Positions 17,413 through 26,644 of a stretch of 64,000 nucleotides of DNA are shown here, one piece after another; position 1 is the stretch's first letter, and every line of letters begins with the position of its first letter. The notes below the pieces were generated by a model. It ran no database searches. It was given only the letters and a program-made list of their open reading frames with translations, and had not been told where the DNA came from. The translations under genes and the position numbers were made by a program. This stretch comes from a virus: positions 24,590-88,589 of IMG/VR virus record IMGVR_UViG_3300043466_003163; one strand, given 5' to 3'.

Positions 17413-17850
17413 TTATTTTTTAGTTTTATAGAATTTAAAAATAGAATTATTTTCAAAACAGTTATTTACTACATCGTAAATAATTGTTTTTGTGTGGTCA
17501 ATTATGTTTGGTTGATTTAATGATAAATTTTTCTTTTGATAAAGTGTTATCTCACAAGACATAAAACTTCTTTTATTAATATCAAAACCTGAAGTTCTCA
17601 TATCTAAATCCACTATGTATCTATCACTATAGAAATAATCTTTATTTAGAGTATTATTTAATTTTTGTTTTATTTTTTTTCTGATATTACTTAAAAAAAT
17701 ATCATAATTATTTTCTTCCCCATCATTTATTATCTGTCCCCACGCAGTAAAGTTTATATACAAACTTTTTGATTCTTTATTGTTTACTGTACCAATTTTT
17801 GTTTTATAGTTGTCTAATAAATCTAATTTGATTTCTTTTCCTAATTTCAT
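17413..17850 (-). CDS. Hypothetical head-operon protein (145 aa)
   Basis: Unrecognised protein lying between the core-like protein and protease genes. It has mixed beta structure, with a central amphipathic helix (LSNIRKKIKQKLNNTLNKDY) and a strand pair RYIVDLDMRTSGFDINKRSF then MSCEITLYQKK. Basic overall. It has its own upstream TAAATTTG box and follows a terminator, so it may be transcribed independently of the portal block. Connector or neck role is possible but not shown. Confidence 0.65.
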   Translation of the reverse strand: MKLGKEIKLDLLDNYKTKIGTVNNKESKSLYINFTAWGQIINDGEENNYDIFLSNIRKKIKQKLNNTLNKDYFYSDRYIVDLDMRTSGFDINKRSFMSCEITLYQKKNLSLNQPNIIDHTKTIIYDVVNNCFENNSIFKFYKTKK

Positions 17851-17898
17851 TAAAATTTTCTTTCATATTATGTTATTTAAAGTTTACATATAATAATA

Positions 17899-17906
17899 CA
17901 AATTTA
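17899..17906 (-). promoter_or_regulatory. Host-type -7 box TAAATTTG
   Basis: Minus-strand TAAATTTG, 49 bases before the start at 17850 and downstream of no other gene on this strand after the terminator at 17936. A TTTG occurs upstream but with a spacer of only 12, shorter than the usual ~19, so the promoter call is moderate. Confidence 0.35.
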
Positions 17907-17932
17907 TTCGTGAAATGTCAAATTATGGTAAT

Positions 17933-17957
17933 AAAAAACCCTCACTAAGAGGGTTTA
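17933..17957 (-). terminator. Terminator after the core-like gene
   Basis: Stem AAACCCTC/GAGGGTTT with loop ACTAA; on the minus strand it ends in six T. It lies three bases after the stop of the 259-aa gene and separates the terminase-portal block from the protease-capsid block. Confidence 0.85.
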
Positions 17958-17959
17958 TA

Positions 17960-18739
17960 TTAATCATTTGTGATTGTTTGTTTTAAATTATAAAACTTAA
18001 TTATGTCATCACTAAAATTATCTTTTTGATATTTAGTATTTAATAGTTTATCTTTAACTTTAAGTAACTTATCTTTTAAATCTAAATCAGATGACTCATT
18101 CAATTTAGAATCTACTGTAATTACACAATCTCTTTTTAATTTATTGTATATATCTTCTTTTTCACTATCACTACCATTTAAAATTGAGTGTATGATTTTT
18201 TTATCTGATTCATTAATATCACTATATTTGCTATTAAACTTATTTACAAATAATTTAGTTAAAACACTAGGTGGTACATTAATAGTTTCATGATTAATTT
18301 CTTCTGTAAAGATTTCATTTTTTGTAGTCATAAATTCTATTAATTTATTAGTTGCCTCATTTATTTGATTTATATTTGAAGGTGTTTTTTTAGTACTACC
18401 TAAATAAGATATATTTTTATAAAATTCATTATTTTCTTTAACAATTTTTTTACCCTTTAAAAGTTTTAATAAAGAATTGTTAGATTCATTAATTTTATTT
18501 TTATCAATAGATTTAAGTAGCTCAATATTTTCATTTAAATATTCTTTCGCCTCAAATTTATCGTCAAATTTTTTAGTCTCTAAATTCTTATATATTAAGA
18601 ATTGATCTCTAATAGTTTTATTTTCTTTTAATGTTTTTAAATACTTTCCAAATAATTTTTTACCTGATGAATCTTTTTTAATTACTGATTCAATAATTAT
18701 TTTTTTAAAAGTATCCTTTATATTACCAAAATTTTCCAT
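17960..18739 (-). CDS. Putative internal core protein with many prohead-protease sites
   Basis: 259 aa, Lys/Asn/Glu-rich and helical. It sits between portal and protease, where T4 encodes core proteins gp67 and gp68. It contains at least six sites fitting the protease rule: IIIES, TLKEN, YLNEN, KINES, QINEA, DINES and KLNES. These occur roughly every 25-60 residues, so digestion would yield a set of short peptides. No sequence similarity to a named family is visible. The role as prohead core component is inferred from position and site density. Confidence 0.6.
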   Translation of the reverse strand: MENFGNIKDTFKKIIIESVIKKDSSGKKLFGKYLKTLKENKTIRDQFLIYKNLETKKFDDKFEAKEYLNENIELLKSIDKNKINESNNSLLKLLKGKKIVKENNEFYKNISYLGSTKKTPSNINQINEATNKLIEFMTTKNEIFTEEINHETINVPPSVLTKLFVNKFNSKYSDINESDKKIIHSILNGSDSEKEDIYNKLKRDCVITVDSKLNESSDLDLKDKLLKVKDKLLNTKYQKDNFSDDIIKFYNLKQTITND

Positions 18740-18752
18740 AGATGTTTTATTT

Positions 18753-18762
18753 AATAAATATT
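18753..18762 (-). promoter_or_regulatory. Candidate late promoter element AATATTTATT
   Basis: Minus-strand AATATTTATT lies 13 bases before the start at 18739 followed by AAATAAAA, between the portal and core-like genes. Same layout as other proposed late promoters. Confidence 0.5.
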
Positions 18763-18778
18763 AATTAATTTAAAAAAA

Positions 18779-20689
18779 TTAATCTATCATATTATCTATT
18801 TGTTTTGTTATCTCATTTATCTTAGAATTTAATTTTTCTGCACCATCCTCAAACATATCTAAACTATATACATTCTCATTTTTTTCTAAACTTTCAGTTA
18901 ATTTTTTTAAATAAATTCCTTGATATTTTTTTACCTTTTCTAAATATTTTTTATTTTGTTGTTCTAATAGTAAGTTATCCGTTTTTTTGGTTGATTCCAT
19001 AGCAGGTTCAGCACCTCCCGCAAGTTCAGCACCTCCCGCAGGTTCAGCACCTCCCGCAGGTTCAGCACCTCCCGCAGGTTCAGCACCTCCCGCAGGTTCA
19101 GCACCTCCACCAGCACCTGGTTCTGCAGCACCAGCACCTGCCATCAGTGAATCAAAATCACCATATAATCTATCAACCCTATCAAATATACCTGTCTTTT
19201 TAATAACTTCTGCAGTTTGTTCCATTTCTGCTGCCGCAGCTTTTTCTAATCTTTGTTGTTCTAAATCATTCCTTATTTCTTCCTCAGACATACCTAAAAT
19301 TTCTTTTTTGGCTCTAGTCATTGACATTGCACCAAATCCATTACCTGCGTCCGCAACTGCATCTTTATAAAGGGTTACTTTTAATTGAGTTTGTTCTACT
19401 TTAAGCATTTCTGCTTGAGTTGATGGGTTATTTAAAGTTAAAGTAAAATTTTCTAATTCATCTTCTAACCCTAAAATGTATAAATGTATGATTGCAATCT
19501 TATTTAATTCTTGCAACATAGCTTGTTGTATTCTATTTATAGTTCTAGCAAATCTTATATCTTGTAAAGCTAAATTCTTACCTTCACCATTTGCTTCCTC
19601 AAACCCTAAAAATGGTTTAGGTACTCTAAGAGCCGTAAATAATTTTTTCTGTAAATACTGAATATCCGCAATTTCAGATAAGTTAGTTGCACCAGCGAGT
19701 GTATCTATTGGGCTAGGGGCATTTGCATCTCTAACTGGAATAAAATAATCCTGATCCTGAGCCATTTGATTATAACGTGTATCTATTTGTCCTGTGTTTT
19801 GATCGATAACAGGACTTCTCTTAAAGTTATTTGCGATTTTATTAACATATGCGGGTACGTCTTGTTCATCAATGTTACCAACATAAATTTTAAATATTCT
19901 TCTTTCTGGTGCCCTTGTAACTCTATAAATTAACATTGCATCTTCAGAAAGTAATAATTGTTTCCATATTCTTCTACCTTTTTCTAACATAGATGTTCCA
20001 TAAGGTAATCTTCTATCATCACCTAATAATCTAAAGTGTGCAACTTGCCACGCATTAAATTCAACATCTCTTTGACCCCAAACAAATTTTACTGGATTAT
20101 ATTTATCAGTTTCAGCATTCATAGAATTCTCACCAAAACCTTCATTTTCTTTTCTAGTAATTTCTATATTAGGTAATTGTTTTACCCCTAATATTCCTTC
20201 TTCACTATCTATGTTTAAAAATAAAAAATTATCTCCGTATTTACAGGTATTTCTTGTCCACATTGGAAGTGAGGTGTGGATATCTAATCTATTAAAAAAT
20301 AAATCTTCTAATATTCTTCTAACTCTTTTACTTTCAGAAAAAATATTTATCATTTTATTTTCTGAATTAAGTGTAGTAGATTCTTCCATCATAATGTCTA
20401 ACGCTGCAGAAATTTCAGGAAAGAATTCCATACCCTCAAAATCTGCGTATGATGCCAATCTAGTTGTTTCATAATAAACGGAATGTTGATAAATATTATT
20501 ATCAACTTTTTGCCACATATTAGCCAAATAGGCATCTTGCTGTCTTTTTAATTTTTCAAATTCAAATTCTTCTTTTGATTTTGTTTTTAATAATTCTTTA
20601 TCGTTTAAAGAATATCTAGATTTATTTTGTTGTTTTACTTCTGGTCCAAATAAATCATTCAATTGTTGGAATACAGTTTTTCTTGCCAT
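18779..20689 (-). CDS. Portal vertex protein, gp20-like
   Basis: 636 aa (T4 gp20: 524). Forms the dodecameric connector for DNA entry. Family stretches include YADFEGMEFFPEISAALDIM, FSESKRVRRILEDLFFNRLD, NTCKYGDNFLFLNI, HFRLLGDDRRLPYGTSMLEK, VTRAPERRIFKIYVGNID and LRVPKPFLGFEEANGEGKNL. After residue ~500 there is an inserted low-complexity tail made of GGAEPA units encoded by an 18-bp tandem repeat, then a helical C-terminus with LLLEQQ and KLTES sites that could be protease targets. Second gene after terminase in the operon. Confidence 0.93.
   Translation of the reverse strand: MARKTVFQQLNDLFGPEVKQQNKSRYSLNDKELLKTKSKEEFEFEKLKRQQDAYLANMWQKVDNNIYQHSVYYETTRLASYADFEGMEFFPEISAALDIMMEESTTLNSENKMINIFSESKRVRRILEDLFFNRLDIHTSLPMWTRNTCKYGDNFLFLNIDSEEGILGVKQLPNIEITRKENEGFGENSMNAETDKYNPVKFVWGQRDVEFNAWQVAHFRLLGDDRRLPYGTSMLEKGRRIWKQLLLSEDAMLIYRVTRAPERRIFKIYVGNIDEQDVPAYVNKIANNFKRSPVIDQNTGQIDTRYNQMAQDQDYFIPVRDANAPSPIDTLAGATNLSEIADIQYLQKKLFTALRVPKPFLGFEEANGEGKNLALQDIRFARTINRIQQAMLQELNKIAIIHLYILGLEDELENFTLTLNNPSTQAEMLKVEQTQLKVTLYKDAVADAGNGFGAMSMTRAKKEILGMSEEEIRNDLEQQRLEKAAAAEMEQTAEVIKKTGIFDRVDRLYGDFDSLMAGAGAAEPGAGGGAEPAGGAEPAGGAEPAGGAEPAGGAELAGGAEPAMESTKKTDNLLLEQQNKKYLEKVKKYQGIYLKKLTESLEKNENVYSLDMFEDGAEKLNSKINEITKQIDNMID
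19005..19108. repeat. 18-bp tandem repeat inside the portal gene
   Basis: Five full copies and a partial sixth of GGTTCAGCACCTCCCGCA (second copy has A for the first G) encode Gly-Gly-Ala-Glu-Pro-Ala on the minus strand. The copies are almost identical and far more GC-rich than the surroundings, so copy number is probably unstable by slippage. Confidence 0.95.
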
Positions 20690-20715
20690 TATATTTTTTT
20701 CTTTATTACTATTAT

Positions 20716-20725
20716 AATAAATATT
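20716..20725 (-). promoter_or_regulatory. Candidate late promoter element AATATTTATT
   Basis: Minus-strand AATATTTATT, 26 bases before the portal start at 20689 and 15 bases after the terminase stop. Confidence 0.5.
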
Positions 20726-20740
20726 GTGGAAAATTAAATA

Positions 20741-22531
20741 TTATTTAATACCAAATAACCAATTATATTCTCCATTATTGTTATTGTCGTGAGGTTGTTT
20801 TGGGTGATAAGATGGTGTATTAACATAAAATGGATTAACATATCCTTCTTTCATCATAGGTTTTGACGGTGTAGTAGACATATTCACCCAACTCTCTAAC
20901 ATAGCCTTAGTTTGTTTTTCAACTTGTTCTAATTTTTTAAAAGATGTTTGTATTATAAAAATACACATCGCATATGCCATAATTATATCATCATGATATC
21001 CTTCCATATGATCTGGTCTACCATTTTTATATACAAATGTTCTTAACTCAGATATCATCCTTTGGGAACGTATTATAGTTTTATTTTCTCTAATATGTTC
21101 TTCTAATTCCGAAACCATTTGTAATCTGGTGTTACCCACATTAAACCCAGGAACTTTATCACCCTCTTTATATTTTGTTTTTGCATATTTCTCACTCAAT
21201 TTTCTACTTTTTGGGTCATCATAATGTAAAAATTTATAATCCATTTCCATTAATTTTAGTACCGTTGATACTCCCATACCACCAGTAATATCTATAACTG
21301 TATAGGCATTATACATATTACCGTACTTATATACTATTTCCGCCAATATATCAGGTGGTAGTTTATATTTAAATTCTGCAACTTGTTCTAAATTTTCAAA
21401 GTCTAATATTACTATTGTAGAACTATCTTTTCCATCACCTCTACTAACGTCTACACCCATAATATATTTATGACCAACTTCAGGTTCTTTCCAAATCCAC
21501 ATAGACTTTTCAATCTCTGACGCAAAATTAGGGTCAGTAACATAATTTTCTTCATGATATGTAATATATTCATCATCTATTACGTTACCTCCTGAACCAA
21601 TAAAAGATACATCTAATTCTTGTGCAATCTTTTTAGCATCACCCATATCTGCTGCCATCTCTTCATACCAAGGGGATAGAGGTTTCCAACCATCTTTTAT
21701 CATCACCTCATAGTATTCTATCGTAGATTCGTCAGTTTCATAAATTTTATCGAGATATTCCCACCTTAATCTAGTTCTGTCTAATGTTTTACAAAGTAAT
21801 TTTTCATCGTCACCTCTTTTCCAATATAAATTTCTATTATATCTTACATCTTGATACCACTTCATCTCAACAATGTTGAAATTGTTTTCTTTTTTCTTTG
21901 CCCCATCATACGTTTTATAATATAAAGGATCCATACCATTTGGTGTAGAAATTAAAGATATCTTACCACCCGTACCTAATGATGCTAAAGCCGCCCCAAA
22001 AACTTCTGAACCATTATCGATAAACGCCGCCTCGTCCATTACTAAGAATGTTGGTGTAAAACCCCTCAATGCATCTTTTGAAGTTGCTAAGGCTCTTATT
22101 TCACATCCATTTGATTTTAATTTTAAATGACCTTTAGAATTTATTTCTAAATAATCTGTGCCTTCATCTAACCCCCAAACCCAATAAGGAATTTGATCTA
22201 AGAAATCTTTAATTTTTTTAAGAAATTCTTGTGCTAATGTTTGTTTGTTGGCTAATATCAAAACTTTATGTGGATTATCAGGATCACCAAAAGCAGTTTT
22301 AACTGCAATATATGCGGCAGTTGTTGTAGATACACCCGCCTGTCGAGGTTTAGTAACTAAATTACGATTATACTTTTCATACGATTTAATAATTTCTTTT
22401 TGTTTATAAAATAACTTAAATGGTACATTACCTCCTTGAGTTAAATCGAATGTTTTTAAAAAAGTTTCTATCGCATAAATTGGATCACCTAAACATCGAG
22501 CATATGTCTTTAATTGTTCTGCTCTTTCCAT
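20741..22531 (-). CDS. Large terminase subunit, gp17-like
   Basis: DNA-packaging motor, 596 aa (T4 gp17: 610). ATPase domain: Walker A TKPRQAGVST (residues 60-69), Walker B FLVMDEAAF (162-170) and a coupling motif LISTPNG. Nuclease domain: acidic metal-binding clusters MGVDVSRGDGKDSST (about 355-370) and TVIDITGGMG. FHDD-type late motif is represented by GYHDDIIMAYAM. All catalytic residues are intact. First gene of the portal-core block on the minus strand, with its own candidate late promoter. Confidence 0.95.
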   Translation of the reverse strand: MERAEQLKTYARCLGDPIYAIETFLKTFDLTQGGNVPFKLFYKQKEIIKSYEKYNRNLVTKPRQAGVSTTTAAYIAVKTAFGDPDNPHKVLILANKQTLAQEFLKKIKDFLDQIPYWVWGLDEGTDYLEINSKGHLKLKSNGCEIRALATSKDALRGFTPTFLVMDEAAFIDNGSEVFGAALASLGTGGKISLISTPNGMDPLYYKTYDGAKKKENNFNIVEMKWYQDVRYNRNLYWKRGDDEKLLCKTLDRTRLRWEYLDKIYETDESTIEYYEVMIKDGWKPLSPWYEEMAADMGDAKKIAQELDVSFIGSGGNVIDDEYITYHEENYVTDPNFASEIEKSMWIWKEPEVGHKYIMGVDVSRGDGKDSSTIVILDFENLEQVAEFKYKLPPDILAEIVYKYGNMYNAYTVIDITGGMGVSTVLKLMEMDYKFLHYDDPKSRKLSEKYAKTKYKEGDKVPGFNVGNTRLQMVSELEEHIRENKTIIRSQRMISELRTFVYKNGRPDHMEGYHDDIIMAYAMCIFIIQTSFKKLEQVEKQTKAMLESWVNMSTTPSKPMMKEGYVNPFYVNTPSYHPKQPHDNNNNGEYNWLFGIK

Positions 22532-22543
22532 AATATTTTATTA

Positions 22544-22553
22544 TATAAATATG
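22544..22553 (-). promoter_or_regulatory. Candidate late promoter element CATATTTATA
   Basis: Minus-strand CATATTTATA starts 22 bases before and ends 12 bases before the terminase ATG at 22531, followed by TAATAAAATATT. Confidence 0.5.
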
Positions 22554-22561
22554 GATATACT

Positions 22562-23416
22562 TTAAAAAGCAATTAAATTACCATTTTCCCACTCATCATA
22601 ATTTGGTCCAAATGTATATGTGACATTGTTACCTGACCCTATTTTTTGTATGATACCCGATTTATTTAAGGCACTCCAAAATGTAGCATGTTGTCCACCA
22701 CCTAACGATGAACCTATATATTTTAAAAATCCTGTTTTAGTTTTAATCTTTTCTGATGGATCTTTTAAATAATTAATTACATCTCTAACCATAGAATTTT
22801 CTTTTCTATTAAAAGTGAATCCTTTATCTTTTGGAATTAATAGTAAACCATTATCTTCCGCGTATTTTTTAACTACCTTAAAAGTCCTCTTTTTTAGAAA
22901 ACTTAATTTATCTGTGACAATTGATAGTTTTCTTACCGCATCTTTAGCTGGGTATTTATTAAACATTATGGGTATCACTCTATCTATTGAGGATTCTATT
23001 AAGTCAATTAAAAAATTATTGCGATAGGAATAAGGTAATTTTAATTTAAAGTCAACAAGTTTATAAAAATTATTTATAACATCTTCCTTATTTCTGACTA
23101 AATACATTGAGTAATCTTCAATTATATAGTCAAACATAGGGTATAAAAATTCATAATCCTTTAAATATGTGTTATAGAAATAGCCTGATTTAAATTTTTC
23201 TAAAAAAATATTATAAAGTTCTCTATCATTTTGTACGACATTTAAAATAGTATTAATATCCTTTTCATCATTAAGATAAAAAATTCTATGAAAAACGTCT
23301 AAAAACGCAGAGGGGTTAACCCAATTATTTGAGACTTTTTTAAAATGTTCTATTTCATCTCTATAATCTTCAGATAATAGTTTTTTATATTGACTTTCAG
23401 TAATGATTATTTTCAT
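22562..23416 (-). CDS. Protein with capsid-targeting-like N-terminus (284 aa)
   Basis: Begins MKIIITESQYKKLLSE|DY, a clear member of the shared N-terminal segment family; the predicted prohead-protease cut is after residue 16. The remainder is helical with no recognised domain until the C-terminal ~75 residues (MVRDVINYLKDPSEKIKTKT, then FLKYIGSSLGGGQHATFWSA and a short beta end), which look like a small winged-helix-type unit. First gene after terminase in the minus-strand direction upstream; probably a virion protein. Confidence 0.6.
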   Translation of the reverse strand: MKIIITESQYKKLLSEDYRDEIEHFKKVSNNWVNPSAFLDVFHRIFYLNDEKDINTILNVVQNDRELYNIFLEKFKSGYFYNTYLKDYEFLYPMFDYIIEDYSMYLVRNKEDVINNFYKLVDFKLKLPYSYRNNFLIDLIESSIDRVIPIMFNKYPAKDAVRKLSIVTDKLSFLKKRTFKVVKKYAEDNGLLLIPKDKGFTFNRKENSMVRDVINYLKDPSEKIKTKTGFLKYIGSSLGGGQHATFWSALNKSGIIQKIGSGNNVTYTFGPNYDEWENGNLIAF

Positions 23417-23419
23417 ACC

Positions 23420-24442
23420 TTATAAATTGCCTATTATGTAGTCATTTAAATGTTCTGACACTTTAGAACTATCAGGGTAAAAATAACTCATATCTCTAGT
23501 TTGTAATTTGTCATCTATACAATCTAAATATTCTGAAATCACATTTAAAAAATAACTTTCATATTCTTCTGGTAATTGACCTTTACATTCGACATATCTT
23601 TCAATGTAGTACATAAAAATTTTATCTACATTAAACTTTAATACTTGTTTTTTATTTTCAGTTTCTCCCCATTCACCTTCAGAACCTATTGTATCTACTA
23701 TTTGTTCTTTTAATTCAGAAAATAATTCATCTTCTGCTGCAGATTCATATGACCATCTATAATGATTTTCTAATTCATTTCTTAAATCGTAAAAAATATC
23801 ATCCTCATCAATTAGATTTAAAATAGTTTCGGTATCGTCAACCATCTCTTCTGTTAAAACATCGGTATCGTAACCTTCTGGTTCATATTCTAACTCTTTC
23901 CCAATAAAATCATTTTCCTTTATATAATTTTTTATATGTTCTATAGATTTTTCATCTAAATTATCTACAACATCATTTTCAAAATCCACATCAAACCAAC
24001 CATAGATTTCTGCCCAATCAGGTTCTAATATTCTTCTTACAAAATCTCTATCGTCAGACTCAAAAAATTCTGAAAAATCATGCCATTCATCACATATTAA
24101 ATATGGTGTTTCGCCCATCCATTCTATGTCATTAAAATGTTTTTCGTTCGCATATCTATCTTTATTAAGAAATTTTTCGACCCAACCCGACTCACTCAAT
24201 ATTTGATGTATATCTTCCGCATAAAACCATTTACCTAATTCACTGGTATCTATATAATCTAAAGGGTTCTCATCGTTATCTATAATATATTTAAATACCC
24301 CCTCAAATATATCTTTTTCACTAAAACTATTATCAGTAATATCTTTTATATTATTTATATGTTCTATATAATCATCACCAATTTCGTCAAAGTACGTTAC
24401 AATTAATTTATTTATTAATTTTTGTAATCTACTATCTTCCAT
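23420..24442 (-). CDS. Acidic helical phage protein, paralogue of the gene at 47856
   Basis: I start it at the ATG at 24442 (MEDSRLQKLINKLIVTYFDE), because this places the late-promoter element 16 bases upstream; a longer frame would begin inside it. Very acidic, helical, with a module around residues 130-195 (DDRDFVRRILEPDWAEIYGW, then FDVDFENDVVDNLDE and HIKNYIKEN). A related module occurs in the 308-aa protein at 47856 (EDRDYDIRKMVKDYFDGEYD). Function unknown. It has ILSES near residue 84, a possible protease site. Confidence 0.6.
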   Translation of the reverse strand: MEDSRLQKLINKLIVTYFDEIGDDYIEHINNIKDITDNSFSEKDIFEGVFKYIIDNDENPLDYIDTSELGKWFYAEDIHQILSESGWVEKFLNKDRYANEKHFNDIEWMGETPYLICDEWHDFSEFFESDDRDFVRRILEPDWAEIYGWFDVDFENDVVDNLDEKSIEHIKNYIKENDFIGKELEYEPEGYDTDVLTEEMVDDTETILNLIDEDDIFYDLRNELENHYRWSYESAAEDELFSELKEQIVDTIGSEGEWGETENKKQVLKFNVDKIFMYYIERYVECKGQLPEEYESYFLNVISEYLDCIDDKLQTRDMSYFYPDSSKVSEHLNDYIIGNL

Positions 24443-24457
24443 AATAAAATGTTTTTT

Positions 24458-24467
24458 AATAAATATA
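24458..24467 (-). promoter_or_regulatory. Candidate late promoter element TATATTTATT
   Basis: Minus-strand TATATTTATT lies 15 bases before the ATG at 24442 and decides that start over the longer frame. Confidence 0.45.
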
Positions 24468-24478
24468 TTACATAATAT

Positions 24479-24503
24479 AAAAAATCCCACATTGAGTGGG
24501 ATT
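24479..24503 (-). terminator. Terminator after the 474-aa gene
   Basis: Stem AATCCCAC/GTGGGATT with loop ATTGA, ending in six T on the minus strand; 24 bases beyond the stop at 24527. Confidence 0.85.
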
Positions 24504-24526
24504 AAATAATTTATTATAGGATGTTA

Positions 24527-25951
24527 TTACATAAATTTGTGTAATTTTTCTACTAATTCAAAATCACCTTTATCTAAAGCGTCATCTATTAATTTTTCTA
24601 TTTCACGTTTACTCATTTTAGAATAATCAACCTCTTCGTCTTCTTTTTCTTCAGTTTCAGGTTCATCACCTAAATGATTTAATATATCATCCATATCATC
24701 ATATCCTGTATCGTCAAACATATCAGATAAACTATCATTTTTATCTTGATTATGTAAATCTTTTAAGGTTTGAATTACTTCTTTACATTTTTGACTTCCC
24801 GATAAAATTTCTTTCATAAAATCATGAAATTGTTGTGCGGGTAGTTTAGTTAATTCTCTAAACAACCATTGTTTAATATCGTAATTTTCATTACCTACAC
24901 AATCTAAGAATTTTTCCCACATACCTGGTCCTAATCTCATACCCCAAATCTCCCCTTCATCTGTATCAGCCTTAGAGATTACTTCCTTTTGTTCATCAAA
25001 GTCCAAATGTCCGTCAGCCCAATTAATTGCGGATAATTCTAAAGTACCTTTAATTAATTCATGAACTAAAAGAGGGAAAATCCAAGCTTTAGCTACTACA
25101 ACTGGCATATCATCACCTTCTTCTAAGTTAATGTCTTCCATATCTTCTTCTTCATCTTTATTTTCTGGTTTTTCAGCCTTTCTCCATTCTATCTTTTCAA
25201 CACCACCAACTTGTCCAGTCATTATAGAATCAGGAATTATCCAGTATTGGAAATCTGCTAATGACATTAATTTACCATATAGAACCATTAATCTGGGATC
25301 CAATGCGTCTAATTCATCTGCCACCATATGAAATATATAATGTCCTTTTTTAGCTGCTCCTTGCATTAATGCATTTATAACTCTCCTTTTGTCAACCTCT
25401 AATTCTAATTCTTCCATTCTTTTAGCACTTTTAGGTTGTTTAGGTGTTTCAAAGTCAGAACCATAATCTTGATCGTCTTCCTCTTCTTCATCAGATTCAT
25501 GACTTAATTCTGAACCAGGAGGTGTTAAAGTAGCCTCTAACATTTGTTCAGGGATATCGAACTCTTCTGATACTATATCTACCGCCAATCTTTCTAATGC
25601 TTCTTTATGTCTAGTTTCTATTTGACTTATTTCACCCATTATTTGAAACATTAATTGCATCATATTAGGAGTTATGGTATTTATACCGTGATATCTTTTA
25701 ACTTTGTTAACAATTTCTTTAAATCTTTGTCCTGCTAATTTTTCAGAATAATTTTGTGTTCCAGAACCTGCGGGTATAGATTTACTACCACCAAAAATAT
25801 GTTCTCCACTTCTTAATTTACCTTCTAAACCTGGATGCATTCTTTCTGGATGTTCAGGATCATATTCTACGGCTTCACTTATTCTTTTAATTCTAACTTT
25901 TTCTGAAAGAACTCTCTTAGTTACTTCACTAATTATATTTTTTCTTTTCAT
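24527..25951 (-). CDS. Putative virion protein with processed N-terminus (474 aa)
   Basis: The N-terminus (MKRKNIISEVTKRVLSE|KVR) is basic-amphipathic and ends in a prohead-protease-like site after residue 17; a second one, RISEA, follows. Residues ~85-150 are helical (RFKEIVNKVKRYHGINTITP; MMQLMFQIMGEISQIETRHK), then an acidic linker (SDEEEEDDQDYGSDFE), a conserved-looking folded part (HYIFHMVADELDALDPRLMV through WGMRLGPGMWEKFLDCVG) and another acidic tail. No named family. Last of a five-gene minus-strand operon of acidic proteins, so a head-associated role is likely. Confidence 0.6.
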   Translation of the reverse strand: MKRKNIISEVTKRVLSEKVRIKRISEAVEYDPEHPERMHPGLEGKLRSGEHIFGGSKSIPAGSGTQNYSEKLAGQRFKEIVNKVKRYHGINTITPNMMQLMFQIMGEISQIETRHKEALERLAVDIVSEEFDIPEQMLEATLTPPGSELSHESDEEEEDDQDYGSDFETPKQPKSAKRMEELELEVDKRRVINALMQGAAKKGHYIFHMVADELDALDPRLMVLYGKLMSLADFQYWIIPDSIMTGQVGGVEKIEWRKAEKPENKDEEEDMEDINLEEGDDMPVVVAKAWIFPLLVHELIKGTLELSAINWADGHLDFDEQKEVISKADTDEGEIWGMRLGPGMWEKFLDCVGNENYDIKQWLFRELTKLPAQQFHDFMKEILSGSQKCKEVIQTLKDLHNQDKNDSLSDMFDDTGYDDMDDILNHLGDEPETEEKEDEEVDYSKMSKREIEKLIDDALDKGDFELVEKLHKFM

Positions 25952-25966
25952 AATTTATATATTTAA

Positions 25967-26644
25967 TTAATTTCTTTGATTTAATAAACTAACCCACATT
26001 TTAAAACATTCTTGACTTATTTTTTCAAAAACTCTTTGGACTATAGTTAACTCTAATTCCCCATTTGAATTTTCTATTCTTGTTATTGCAGCCCTTATTA
26101 AAATATCTCTAACTTTATTTTTATTCTCTAACAAATAGTTAATATTTTCTTTTTGTGATTCTAACGATTCAATTTCAGAATCATTCTCACCTTCTTCATT
26201 ATCATATTCTAAATCTTCTATTTCAGATTCTATAGACTCAATATCTTTACTCATACCATATAACCATCTATGTAAATCTTCTTTAGTCCAGTTAAGAATT
26301 ACATGACTACCAAACATATTAATAACCCCACTATCCCTTAAATTTTTAAAGTATTTGAATATTTCTCTTTTTTCTGGTGAAGGTATCTCACTTACATAAA
26401 AAACATCTTCTGTATTTTCTTTTATAGAAAGTTTTTTATTGATGTATTCGACTAAATCTTTTTTCTTCATTTTAGGGTTAACACTTTCTTCTTTTTTCTT
26501 TTTAGAGTGTTTAACGTCTTTACACATTTCAGTCGCCTTACTTTTAGATATTTCTCTTTCAGATTTAGGTGCATTCATTTGCCAACAAGCCCATCTTCTT
26601 TGTTTTTCAGTATATACTTCGTCTAAAATATCTATTTTTTTCAT
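25967..26644 (-). CDS. Phage protein with YTEKQRRWACWQM N-terminal module (225 aa)
   Basis: N-terminal segment EVYTEKQRRWACWQMNAPKS followed by SKATEMCKDVKHSKKKK forms a small Cys-containing module that I recall as widespread in phage proteins of unknown function. The middle has a helical domain (EIFKYFKNLRDSGVINMFGS, WTKEDLHRWLYGM), then a long acidic coiled coil (SEIEDLEYDNEEGENDSEIE) and a C-terminal helix. Its start overlaps the upstream gene's stop by four bases. Confidence 0.6.
   Translation of the reverse strand: MKKIDILDEVYTEKQRRWACWQMNAPKSEREISKSKATEMCKDVKHSKKKKEESVNPKMKKKDLVEYINKKLSIKENTEDVFYVSEIPSPEKREIFKYFKNLRDSGVINMFGSHVILNWTKEDLHRWLYGMSKDIESIESEIEDLEYDNEEGENDSEIESLESQKENINYLLENKNKVRDILIRAAITRIENSNGELELTIVQRVFEKISQECFKMWVSLLNQRN

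Noticed and set aside
19005-19108. Regular repeats that could suggest a CRISPR array
   Set aside because: Units are contiguous 18-mers without spacers and lie in frame within the portal gene.
18987-19370. Long plus-strand open frame with repeated Ser-Ala-Pro-Pro
   Set aside because: It is the antisense of the portal's GGAEPA repeat; the portal frame is confirmed by family motifs on both sides.
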